A stretch of DNA of 64,000 nucleotides from Alteriqipengyuania bathyomarina_B (lineage in GTDB: Bacteria > Pseudomonadota > Alphaproteobacteria > Sphingomonadales > Sphingomonadaceae). How positions within the stretch are numbered: the stretch's first letter is position 1; each line of letters begins with the position of its first letter. The translations under genes were made by a program, and so were the position numbers. The stretch is from assembly GCF_038594605.1 (NCBI RefSeq), contig NZ_JBCFZM010000001.1, positions 1 through 64,000 on the forward strand, given 5' to 3'. Under the pieces are notes generated by a model that was not told where the DNA came from, did not search any database, and saw nothing but the letters and a program-made list of their open reading frames with translations. Of this stretch, positions 8,682-16,642 are shown piece by piece.

Positions 8682-9778
8682 AGTGCGAGGTTCGCCTTGG
8701 CGAAATCCTCCCACCGCAAGTCCTGCGCCCGCTTGAGGCCGCGATCTTTCAGGTCCGCCGCGAGCTTTTGGTCCTCGACGACCCGGTGAAGGGCGGCGGC
8801 TATCGCGCCGGTGTCCCCTGGATCGACCAGCAGCGCCGCGCCCCCGGTCACCTCGGGCATGGCGGACAGATCGCTGGTGACGACCGGGCATCCGCTCGCC
8901 ATCGCTTCCACCAGCGGCAGCCCGAAGCCTTCGCACAGCGACGGGTGGAGCAGCGCGAGCGCGCCATGATAGAGCGCTGCGAGTTCGGAATCGTCCATCG
9001 GCGGCAGGAAGCGGACACGGTCCGCGACGCCGAGGCTCGCGGCAAGCCGAGCCAGCCCGGTGCTGCCAGACCCGCGCCGCTGGACCAGGACGAGCACGAT
9101 ATCCCCCCGGTCTGCAAAGGCTCTGGCAAAGCCGCGCAGGGCATTATCGTGGTTCTTATAGGGGGCGAACTGCCCGACGGTGAGGATGTAGCCGGCTTCC
9201 CGCAGGCCCCGCCTGGCGAGGCGGGCGGGATCGGCGGGGCGAGGCGCGAAGTCCTCCGACACGCCGGGCCGCGCGGTAACGGTCCGCTCCGCCAGCGCGG
9301 AGTCTCTCGCGATGATCGCATCGCGGGTGGCGTCGCTGACCGCCAGGATCGCGTTCGAGTGGCGCAGCGCATGGCCAATTCCATGCCTATAGAAGCGCCG
9401 CTCCACCTGGCCCCACAGCCCTGGATTGCACCATTGCGGGTGATCGAGCCACATCAGGTCGTGGATCGTGGTGACGCATGGCATGGCCAGCCCGTGCGGC
9501 AGGATGTTCGACGGGGCGTGAAACAGATCGACATCGCGCAGGTCGACCCGCTGGGGTAGCCGCCACATCGAAGTGGGCCCGTTGCTCTCGAAACCGACCG
9601 GGATGTCGCGGGCATTGGCGGCGGTCGAGAGTGGGCCGGGATGCGTGCGATGGCGCAGAAAGCGGAAATCCAGGTCCGGTGCGAGACTCGGCAGATGATC
9701 GACCAGCGCCTGCACCACGCGCCCGATCCCGCTCGGGCGGTTTCTGATATAGCGGCAATCGAGGCAGATGGTCGGCAT
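8654..9778 (-). CDS. GT-B glycosyltransferase, family 1/4 type
   Basis: The 374-residue enzyme adds a sugar from a nucleotide-sugar donor, probably in assembly of the surface polysaccharide. N-terminal features are RPSGIGRVVQALVDHLP and TTIHDLMWLDHP; the C-terminal Rossmann domain has GYILTVGQFAPYKNHDNALR and the donor-binding CEGFGLPLVEAMASGCPVV with the usual E-x7-E spacing. The start MPTICLDCRYIRN at 9778 matches where homologues begin (ICLDxRYI); upstream in-frame sequence is not conserved-looking. It is divergent from ino1 over 250 bases that should hold promoters for both, and converges on the second CDP-alcohol transferase gene. Confidence 0.9.
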   Translation of the reverse strand: MPTICLDCRYIRNRPSGIGRVVQALVDHLPSLAPDLDFRFLRHRTHPGPLSTAANARDIPVGFESNGPTSMWRLPQRVDLRDVDLFHAPSNILPHGLAMPCVTTIHDLMWLDHPQWCNPGLWGQVERRFYRHGIGHALRHSNAILAVSDATRDAIIARDSALAERTVTARPGVSEDFAPRPADPARLARRGLREAGYILTVGQFAPYKNHDNALRGFARAFADRGDIVLVLVQRRGSGSTGLARLAASLGVADRVRFLPPMDDSELAALYHGALALLHPSLCEGFGLPLVEAMASGCPVVTSDLSAMPEVTGGAALLVDPGDTGAIAAALHRVVEDQKLAADLKDRGLKRAQDLRWEDFAKANLALYREVLAEA

Positions 9779-10028
9779 GTGGCAATTTTCCGACAAGCGG
9801 TGGCGATTGCATTGTCGGGAACGCGCAGGGTCTGCGCAAGAGGTTGGAAATCGCGCAAATGCCGATATGGGAAAGGCTTGGCGTTCGCAGCGCACATCGA
9901 AGTGGATATGCTATGCTGCCGCGTTCGAACGCACAGTCTCCCGGTCGAACCCTTCGGTGCGACTGCGGGACCATGGACAATGCCGGCCAACCCGACGTGG
10001 CACAGGACCGGATCTAGGTAGGACAGGA

Positions 10029-11135
10029 ATGTCGCCAATTCGTGTGGCCCTCGTCGGCATCGGGAACTGCGCCAGCTCGCTGGTTCAGGGAACGCAATAC
10101 TATGCGCGCAATCCCTCGGCCCCGGGCATGATCCATCGCGCTATTGCAGGCTACGAGGCGAGCGATGTCCAATACGTCCTCGGCATCGATGTCGATTCGC
10201 GCAAAGTGGGCCACGACATCGCCGACGCGATCTTCGCGGAGCCGAACAACACGACCGTCTTCTGCGAGGATATTTCTGCCACGGGCGTGCGCGTCATGCG
10301 CGGCGCGGTGCTCGACGGTGTCGCCCCGCATATGGCCGAGGGCGGGGCGCGCGGCTTCTCGATCGCCAACGGACCCGATGCGACTCGCGAGCAGATCGTG
10401 GCCGCGCTGCGCGAATCGCGGGCCGACATCCTCGTCAATTTCCTGCCCGTGGGATCGCAGGAGGCTGCCGAGTTCTACATGGAATGCGCGCTGGAAGCGG
10501 GCGTGGCGGTGGTCAACGGCATTCCGGTTTTCATCGCGAGCGATCCCGAATGGGAGGCGCGCTTTCGCGAGCGCGGGCTGCCGATCATCGGTGACGACAT
10601 CAAGGCGCAGGTCGGCGCGACCATTGTCCACCGCACGCTGATCGCGCTGTTCGAAGAACGCGGCGCGAAGGTGGAGCGAACCTATCAGCTCAACACCGGC
10701 GGCAACACGGACTTCATGAACATGCTCGACCGGCAGCGTCTGGCGAGCAAGAAGGTCTCCAAGACCGAAGCCATTCAGGCGGTGCTGGCCGACCGGCTTT
10801 CGGACGAGAATATCCAGATCGGTCCGTCGGACTTCGTCCCGTGGCAGAAGGATAGAAAGCTTGGCTTCATCCGGCTCGAAGGCAAGCAGTGGGGCGAGGT
10901 CCCGATGGATATCGAAATCCGCCTTTCGGTAGAGGACAGCCCCAATGCCGCAGCCTGCGTGATGGACGCGATCCGGATCTGCAAGCTCGCGCTCGACCGG
11001 GGCGATGCGGGCGCGCTGGTCGGGCCGAGCGCGTATTATTGCAAGCACCCCCAGCAACAACTGGCCGAGGACGTGGCCGGCCGCATGCTCGGCGAATACC
11101 TCGCCAGTGACGCGCGGGCCGTAAAGGTCGCGTGA
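10029..11135 (+). CDS. ino1: Inositol-3-phosphate synthase (actinobacterial/archaeal type)
   Basis: It converts glucose 6-phosphate to 1L-myo-inositol 1-phosphate with internal NAD redox. The 368-residue length is that of the short prokaryotic MIPS. Signatures include VGIGNCASSLVQGTQYYA at the NAD-binding N-terminus, DDIKAQVGATIVHRTL (catalytic Lys region), LNTGGNTDFMNML, SKKVSKTEA, GPSDFVPWQKDRK and EDSPNAAACVMDAIR, all in the order seen in mycobacterial Ino1. ATG 10029 has AGGACAGGA immediately upstream. The stop overlaps the next gene's GTG (GTGA), so the two are translationally coupled. De novo inositol synthesis is uncommon in Alphaproteobacteria, and its place inside a capsule locus suggests the inositol is destined for an envelope product. 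Confidence 0.95.
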   Translation: MSPIRVALVGIGNCASSLVQGTQYYARNPSAPGMIHRAIAGYEASDVQYVLGIDVDSRKVGHDIADAIFAEPNNTTVFCEDISATGVRVMRGAVLDGVAPHMAEGGARGFSIANGPDATREQIVAALRESRADILVNFLPVGSQEAAEFYMECALEAGVAVVNGIPVFIASDPEWEARFRERGLPIIGDDIKAQVGATIVHRTLIALFEERGAKVERTYQLNTGGNTDFMNMLDRQRLASKKVSKTEAIQAVLADRLSDENIQIGPSDFVPWQKDRKLGFIRLEGKQWGEVPMDIEIRLSVEDSPNAAACVMDAIRICKLALDRGDAGALVGPSAYYCKHPQQQLAEDVAGRMLGEYLASDARAVKVA

Positions 11136-11905
11136 CGAGCCGCGCAGGTGTGACCGATGCCCTCGTGCTGGCTGCCGGATATGGCAGCAGGCTGCGCGAG
11201 GTTGCCCCATGCAAGCCGCTGGCGAAAATTCACGGTGTCTCGCTGATCGAGATCGCGGTTCGTCAGTTGGCCGGGGTCGGGGTTCGGCGCGTAACGGTCG
11301 CGACGGGCTATCTCGCGGACGAGATCGAGGCCATGCTCCCTGTCATCGCGCGGCGTGCGGGTATTGCGGTGGAAACCCGGCGAGTGCCGGATTGCCGCCA
11401 ACCCAACGGGCATTCGGTGATCGCGGGAAGCGCCGGTTTCGATGGCAGGTATCTGCTGGTGATGGCAGACCATATCCTGTCGCACGATCTCCTGTCTGCG
11501 CTGGTCGCGAATGCTCCCGCAGATGCCGACGCGGTGCTGGCGATCGACCGGCGGGTCGCTTCGCCGCTGGTCGATCCGGACGATGCGACATGGGTGCGGC
11601 TGGGGAAGGGCAACGCCATCGCACGGATCGGCAAGGGGCTCGATCATTATGATGCGGTGGATTGCGGCGCCTTCGTCGCCGGTCCCGGGCTGTCCCGAGC
11701 CATCGCTGCCGCCATCGGGAACGGGCAGCCGGGCTCGCTCTCCGACGGCATGCAGTTGCTCGCCGGGCAGGGGCAGGCGAGAGTGGTCGATATCGGCGAT
11801 GCCTGGTGGATCGACGTCGATGACGCAAAGGCGCTGCGGCTGGCCGAGGCGCAGGTTGGCGAGCGGTTGCCGCAGGTGTTCGATACCAAGGGCGCGGAGG
11901 CGTGA
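11132..11905 (+). CDS. Nucleotidyltransferase, probable CTP:inositol-1-phosphate cytidylyltransferase (IPCT-like)
   Basis: The 257-residue sugar-phosphate nucleotidyltransferase fold has LVLAAGYGSRL with a following PCKPL lysine as the nucleotide-binding loop. Beyond the general fold it has the blocks I associate with archaeal IPCT: NGHSVIAG, YLLVMADHILS (metal-binding D near residue 112), RIGKGLDHYDAVDCGAF and WWIDVDDAKAL. It would make CDP-inositol from the upstream synthase's product. It starts with GTG overlapping the ino1 stop, and its own stop overlaps the next GTG. The alternative is another NTP:sugar-phosphate transferase, but the pairing with ino1 and a DIPPS-like gene favours inositol. 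Confidence 0.8.
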   Translation: MTSRAGVTDALVLAAGYGSRLREVAPCKPLAKIHGVSLIEIAVRQLAGVGVRRVTVATGYLADEIEAMLPVIARRAGIAVETRRVPDCRQPNGHSVIAGSAGFDGRYLLVMADHILSHDLLSALVANAPADADAVLAIDRRVASPLVDPDDATWVRLGKGNAIARIGKGLDHYDAVDCGAFVAGPGLSRAIAAAIGNGQPGSLSDGMQLLAGQGQARVVDIGDAWWIDVDDAKALRLAEAQVGERLPQVFDTKGAEA

Positions 11906-13128
11906 GCGGCACGATCCTTCTCGATGTGACGCGCATGGCGGCGTGGCGCTGGATCGGTCGCCCGCCGACCGGGCTCGACCGGGTCTGCGAAGCCTATGCG
12001 CGCCATTTCGCGCCCGAAGCGCTGGCCGTCCTCCAGATCGCGGGGCATGCCCGGGTGCTCGACCGTCGTCGATCCGCGCGTCTGTTCGACGCCTTCGAAG
12101 CCCCCGCCGGGGCGTTCCGCAGGAATTGCGCACGCCTCCTCGGATCGCCGCAACGCAACCATTCGGTGGGTGGCGACGCCGTCTATCTCAATGTCGGCCA
12201 CTCGGGCTTCGACCGCGAGGCTCACTGGCATTCGCTGGCGGGGCTGGCTGCGAAGCGCGTCTATCTGCTCCACGATCTGATCCCGATTGCGCACCCGGAG
12301 CTGACCACCGCGCACAAAACGGCGCGTCATCGCGGCAGGGTGCGCAAAGCGCTGGCGCGGGCGGACGGGATCGTTGCCAATTCGCAGGCGACGGCCGACG
12401 GCCTTGCGCGGTTTGCGCAGAGCCAGGGCGTGCCGCCGCCACCGATCCTCGCTGCGCCGATAGCTGCGCGGTCGTTGCCGCAGGTAAACCGGACCTCGAC
12501 CGGGCGGCCTTATTTCCTCTGCATCGGGACGATCGAGCCGCGCAAGAACCACGCGCTGCTGCTGCGCGTGTGGTCTCGTCTGATCGAGCGGATGGGCCAT
12601 GAAGCGCCGCAGCTGGTCATTGCCGGCAAGCGCGGCGCGAGCGCCTCGGCGATCCTCTCCGCGCTCGAAGGCGATGGGCGGTTGCGGGATATCGTGACCG
12701 TGCGGTCCGGCCTTTCCGATAGCGATCTAGGCACCTTGCTGGCAGGTGCGCGCGCCCTTGTATTCCCGACCCTCGCCGAAGGGTTCGGGCTGCCCGTCGC
12801 CGAAGCGCTGCAGGCGGGCGTGCCCGCCATCGCGAGCGATCTGCCCGCGCTGCGCGAGGTGGGGCAGGGCATCCCGGCGCTGCTCGATCCTGCCGACGAA
12901 ACCGCATGGGTCGAGACGATTGGCACCTATTGCGGGCAGAGCGCGGATCGCGACCGCCAGCTGGCTGCGATGGCGCAGTTTCGCGCCACGACATGGGCCG
13001 ATCATTTCGCGAGCGTCGAGGAATGGCTGGCCAAGCTTCCCGCCCGGCGGCTAGACCGGCGCGAGGGGGGCAGTGCAATGCGCACGCCCATGGGGGATTC
13101 GACGCAGGATCGGGCATGGCAGTGTTGA
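11902..13128 (+). CDS. GT-B glycosyltransferase, family 4 type
   Basis: The 408-residue protein begins (GTG) SGTILLDVTRMAAW, with RPPTGLDRVCEAYARHF as the usual glycine-rich N-terminal loop, LLHDLIPIAHPE in the middle, and a C-terminal donor domain with FLCIGTIEPRKNHALLLR and AEGFGLPVAEALQAGVPAI (E-x7-E). It is related in style to mannosyl/rhamnosyl transferases of capsule and O-antigen loci; the sugar is not determinable. The GTG overlaps the cytidylyltransferase stop (GTGA). The last ~13 bases overlap the following kpsE-like gene, so ino1, IPCT, this gene and the export genes form one tightly packed operon. Confidence 0.9.
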   Translation: MSGTILLDVTRMAAWRWIGRPPTGLDRVCEAYARHFAPEALAVLQIAGHARVLDRRRSARLFDAFEAPAGAFRRNCARLLGSPQRNHSVGGDAVYLNVGHSGFDREAHWHSLAGLAAKRVYLLHDLIPIAHPELTTAHKTARHRGRVRKALARADGIVANSQATADGLARFAQSQGVPPPPILAAPIAARSLPQVNRTSTGRPYFLCIGTIEPRKNHALLLRVWSRLIERMGHEAPQLVIAGKRGASASAILSALEGDGRLRDIVTVRSGLSDSDLGTLLAGARALVFPTLAEGFGLPVAEALQAGVPAIASDLPALREVGQGIPALLDPADETAWVETIGTYCGQSADRDRQLAAMAQFRATTWADHFASVEEWLAKLPARRLDRREGGSAMRTPMGDSTQDRAWQC

Positions 13129-14216
13129 ACCGTCTGAAGGCTATCAGCCCGCTGTTCCTCGTGGTGGTCCTGCTGCCGACCCTGATCGCGACGGCCTATT
13201 TCGGATTGCTCGCCGAAGACATCTACGTCTCGGAATCGCGCATCCTCGTGCGCAGCCCGAACAAATCGGATATTTCTCCGCTCGGGTCGGTGCTCGGCTC
13301 GGGTGCGCTGACCGGCGCAAGCGAGGAACGCAATGCGGTCCGCGAATTCCTGCGTTCGCGCGATGCGCTGACCAAGATCAACCGCGATGGCTTCGTGCGC
13401 GAAGCCTATGGCAATGGTTCGATATTCTGGGGCGACCGCTTCGGTCCGCTCACCGGCGACAGCACCGAACAGCTCTACGAATATTTCCAGAAGAAGATGA
13501 CTCTGGAAGACGGGGACGCCGCGCTGATCCTGCGTGTGCGCGTGGAAGCGTTCGATCCCGAGGATGCGAGAACCATCAACGAACGGTTGCTGAGCCGATC
13601 CGAAGAGCTGGTCAACGAACTCTCCACCCGCGCGCGCGACGATGCGATCGCCTTCGCCCAGCTCGAAGTGGCCGAGGCGCGCGAGCAGGCGCGCGGTGCC
13701 TCGCTGGCGCTGGGGCGTTTCCGCGATTCCGAGCGGATCATCGACCCCGAGCTGCAGGCGCGGGTCGGCTTGCAGACGATTTCGCAATTGCAGGAAGAGC
13801 TGATGGCCGCGCGCACCCGCCTGCTGCAATTGCGCACCTACACGCCGCGCGCATCGCAAATTCCGTTCCTGCAGACCCAGGTCCGCGAGCTGGAGCGCGA
13901 GATCGCGAAGGAAACCGCGAAGATCGCGGGCGGATCGGGCTCGCTCTCAGCGAACTCGGCGCGCTTTCAAGAATTGCAGCTGGCCTCGCAGTTCGCCGAG
14001 CAGCAACTGACGATCGCGCTGTCCTCGCTGCAGGAGGCACGGGCCGATGCGCGCCGCAAGCAGGCCTATATCGAGCGGGTGGCAGAGCCTTCGCTGCCCG
14101 ACCATGCGACCGCGCCGCGCCGGTTTCGCGGCATTCTCGCCACCCTGCTGCTCGGCCTGCTGGCGTGGGGCGTCCTCTCGATGCTGCTGGTCGGCATCCG
14201 CGAGCATCGCGAATGA
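13116..14216 (+). CDS. kpsE: Capsule polysaccharide export inner-membrane protein (KpsE/CtrB family)
   Basis: The 366-residue polysaccharide co-polymerase-3 type protein joins the ABC exporter to the outer-membrane channel. It has an N-terminal membrane helix (about residues 11-31, FLVVVLLPTLIATAYFGLLA) followed by the family motif YVSESRILVRSP. A long periplasmic coiled coil (about 150-330) comes next, then a C-terminal helix (GILATLLLGLLAWGVLSMLLVG). No C-terminal tyrosine kinase domain is present, as expected for ABC-dependent capsule systems. ATG 13116 lies inside the end of the preceding glycosyltransferase frame; the stop overlaps the kpsM-like start (ATGA). Confidence 0.9.
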   Translation: MAVLNRLKAISPLFLVVVLLPTLIATAYFGLLAEDIYVSESRILVRSPNKSDISPLGSVLGSGALTGASEERNAVREFLRSRDALTKINRDGFVREAYGNGSIFWGDRFGPLTGDSTEQLYEYFQKKMTLEDGDAALILRVRVEAFDPEDARTINERLLSRSEELVNELSTRARDDAIAFAQLEVAEAREQARGASLALGRFRDSERIIDPELQARVGLQTISQLQEELMAARTRLLQLRTYTPRASQIPFLQTQVRELEREIAKETAKIAGGSGSLSANSARFQELQLASQFAEQQLTIALSSLQEARADARRKQAYIERVAEPSLPDHATAPRRFRGILATLLLGLLAWGVLSMLLVGIREHRE

Positions 14217-15031
14217 GCGATTCTGCTGCCTCTCCCACACCTTCGCCTGCGCCTTCTTTGGGCAACAGCCTGCGGGTCACCCGCCGGGTGCTCGGCGCTT
14301 TGCTCGTGCGCGAGATGCTGACCCGTTACGGGCGGCACAATATCGGCTTCCTGTGGCTGTTCGTGGAGCCGATGATCTTCACGCTGGGTGTCACCGCGCT
14401 GTGGACGGCCACCAAGACGATCCACGGCAGCGACCTGCCGATCGTGGCCTTCGCGCTGACCGGCTATTCGAGCGTGCTGCTGTGGCGCAACATGCCGGGC
14501 CGCTGCATCGGAGCGCTGTGGGCCAACCTGTCGCTGATGTATCACCGCAACATCAAGGTGCTCGACATCTACCTGGCGCGGCTGTTGCTGGAATTCGGCG
14601 GGGCGACGATCTCGTTCGCGACACTCTCGGTGCTGTTCATCGTGATCGGCATCCTCGATCCGCCGCAGGACATCATCCAGGTCGCGACCGGCTGGCTGCT
14701 GCTCGCGTGGTTCGGCGTGTCGGTTGCGATCCTTCTCGGCGCATTGTCGCACGAGAGCGAGCTGGTGGAGAAGCTGTGGCATCCATTCTCCTATCTGCTG
14801 TTCCCCCTTTCGGGCGCGGCCTTCATGGTCGCCGCGCTGCCGCCCTTCGCGCAGGAGATCGTGCTCTACATCCCGACGGTGCATGGCGTTGAATATGTGC
14901 GCGAGGGCTGGTTCGGCCTGCGCGCCCGCGCGGTCTACGACCTGCCGTTCCTGATCAGCGTCAATCTCGTGCTGTCGGTCGCCGGGCTGATCGCGGTGCG
15001 CTGGGTCTCGCGCAGGGTGGTGCCCGAATGA
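14213..15031 (+). CDS. kpsM: Capsular polysaccharide ABC transporter permease (KpsM-like)
   Basis: The 272-residue ABC-2 type permease has about six membrane helices, preceded by a short Ser/Pro/Ala-rich tail. LVREMLTRYGRHNIGFLWLF at about residues 34-53 is the characteristic entry motif of capsule/O-antigen ABC-2 permeases, followed by VEPMIFTLGVTALW; the C-terminal region has PTVHGVEYVREGWFG. It pairs with the downstream ATPase to move finished polysaccharide across the inner membrane. The start overlaps the kpsE-like stop and the stop overlaps the kpsT-like start, both as ATGA. Confidence 0.93.
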   Translation: MSDSAASPTPSPAPSLGNSLRVTRRVLGALLVREMLTRYGRHNIGFLWLFVEPMIFTLGVTALWTATKTIHGSDLPIVAFALTGYSSVLLWRNMPGRCIGALWANLSLMYHRNIKVLDIYLARLLLEFGGATISFATLSVLFIVIGILDPPQDIIQVATGWLLLAWFGVSVAILLGALSHESELVEKLWHPFSYLLFPLSGAAFMVAALPPFAQEIVLYIPTVHGVEYVREGWFGLRARAVYDLPFLISVNLVLSVAGLIAVRWVSRRVVPE

Positions 15032-15726
15032 TCCGCGTGCGCGACCTGCATAAATCCTATCGCACACGCTTCGGCACCAATCACGTGCTCAAGGGCATCG
15101 GCTTCGATCTTGCGATGGGGGAGCGGCTGGGCATTCTGGGCCGCAACGGCGCGGGCAAATCGACCATGGTGCGCCTGATCAGCGGGGCCGAGCGCCCGAC
15201 CTCGGGCAGCATCGAGAGCGATCTGTCGATCTCCTGGCCGCTCGCGTTCGGGGGGGCATTCCAGGTCCAGCTGACCGGGATCGACAATATCCGTTTCATC
15301 AGCCGCATCTACGAACAGGATTTCGAGGAAAACCTCGCCTTCGTCGAGCAGTTCGCGGAGCTTGGCCCCTATCTGCGCGAGCCGGTGCGGACCTATTCGT
15401 CGGGCATGCGCGCGCGGCTCGCCTTTGCCATCTCGATGATCATCGAATTCGACTGCTTCCTGATCGACGAGATCAGCGCGGTCGGCGATGCACGCTTCCA
15501 CGACCGCTGCAATTTCGAGCTGTTCGAGAAACGCGCCGACCGCGCGATGATCATCATCTCGCACGATGCCGCCTATGTGCGCGACCATTGCAACCGCTGG
15601 GCGATTCTGCACGATGGCGCTCTGAGGCACTACGACGATTTCGAACTGGCCTATGCCGATTTCAAAGAGCTAATCGGGTGGAAGCCGCCGCCCGGCTGGA
15701 ACGAATTGCAGGTATCGACGGCCTGA
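15028..15726 (+). CDS. kpsT: Capsular polysaccharide ABC transporter ATP-binding protein (KpsT-like)
   Basis: The 232-residue ATPase has Walker A (GRNGAGKST), a variant signature YSSGMRARLAFA as in KpsT/Wzt, Walker B (CFLIDEISAVGD) and the switch His in IIISHD. It lacks the C-terminal carbohydrate-binding extension of Wzt proteins, so substrate recognition of a terminal glycan mark is not expected through this subunit. It is translationally coupled to the permease (ATGA). It is followed 29 bases later by a methyltransferase gene. Confidence 0.95.
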   Translation: MIRVRDLHKSYRTRFGTNHVLKGIGFDLAMGERLGILGRNGAGKSTMVRLISGAERPTSGSIESDLSISWPLAFGGAFQVQLTGIDNIRFISRIYEQDFEENLAFVEQFAELGPYLREPVRTYSSGMRARLAFAISMIIEFDCFLIDEISAVGDARFHDRCNFELFEKRADRAMIIISHDAAYVRDHCNRWAILHDGALRHYDDFELAYADFKELIGWKPPPGWNELQVSTA

Positions 15727-15755
15727 TTTGCGGCCTGACTTTTGGAAAAGCAGAC

Positions 15756-16628
15756 ATGATCAGCAAACTCTTCAAGAAGCCGCAGGCCAAGACGCCGCCG
15801 AGCCTGGCGGTGTCCGATGTAACCGCGCCGGAGCCCAGCCTGTGGGAGCCGGTGTCGCAGGCGTGCACACAGGCGCAGATGGAAGAGCCGCATTATTCGC
15901 ACTGGTGCTCGCTCATCCGCGAAGCCCCGCGCATGCACCGCAAGCAGTGGGAATTCGCCTACATTCTCCAGGCCCTGCACATGCACGACATGGTGGAGGA
16001 AGGCCGCCGGGGGCTGGGCTTCGGCGTTGGCAGGGAACCGCTGGCGGCGGTCTTTGCCAATCGCGACGTCGAAATCCTCGCGACCGACATGACCGCCGAG
16101 GCGGCAGCCGGGGCGGGCTGGATCGCGACCAACCAGCATATCGATTCCAAGCTTTTGCTGAACGAACGCGGGATCTGCGATCAGGAGAAGTTCGACCGGC
16201 TCGTCGATTTTCGCTTCATGGACATGAACAAGATCGACCGGTCGCTGCATGGCCAGTTCGATTTTACATGGTCGGCCTGCGCCTTCGAACATCTCGGCTC
16301 GATCGCGCAGGGACTCGAATTCGTGGCCAATTCGGTCAAGTGCCTCAAACCCGGCGGGATCGCGGTGCATACGACCGAATTCAATTGTTCCTCCAACGAC
16401 GACACGGTCGACAACAATCCCACCGTGCTGTTCCGCAAGCGCGATTTCGAGCAGTTGGAGCAGCGCTTGCGCAAGAAGGGCTGGGAGATCGAGTTCAACT
16501 TCAATCTCGGCGACAAGCCACTGGACCTGTATGTCGATGTGGCGCCGTTCAAGGATAACCAACATCTCAAGCTGCAGATCGAGGAATACACGGTGACCTC
16601 GTTCGGCATCCTCGTGCGCAGACCCTAA
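15756..16628 (+). CDS. Class I SAM-dependent methyltransferase
   Basis: This 290-residue protein has a Rossmann methyltransferase core: GLGFGVGREPLAAVFA (SAM-binding loop, near residue 90), EILATDM, then FDFTWSACAFEHLGSI, LKPGGIAVHTTEFN, and a C-terminal part resembling polysaccharide methyltransferases that act on sugars. ATG 15756 has GGAAAAG about 8 bases upstream. The location between the exporter ATPase and a glycosyltransferase suggests it methylates the exported glycan or a biosynthetic intermediate. Whether it caps chain ends or modifies repeats is not visible. Confidence 0.85.
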   Translation: MISKLFKKPQAKTPPSLAVSDVTAPEPSLWEPVSQACTQAQMEEPHYSHWCSLIREAPRMHRKQWEFAYILQALHMHDMVEEGRRGLGFGVGREPLAAVFANRDVEILATDMTAEAAAGAGWIATNQHIDSKLLLNERGICDQEKFDRLVDFRFMDMNKIDRSLHGQFDFTWSACAFEHLGSIAQGLEFVANSVKCLKPGGIAVHTTEFNCSSNDDTVDNNPTVLFRKRDFEQLEQRLRKKGWEIEFNFNLGDKPLDLYVDVAPFKDNQHLKLQIEEYTVTSFGILVRRP

Positions 16629-16642
16629 GGCAGTCGTACCGC

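Noticed and set aside
9779..10028. Possible small gene in the gap between the glycosyltransferase and ino1
   Set aside because: In-frame extension of ino1 upstream exists, but codon use is poor and AGGACAGGA directly precedes ATG 10029. The gap more likely holds divergent promoters (a TATGCT element is seen near 9909).
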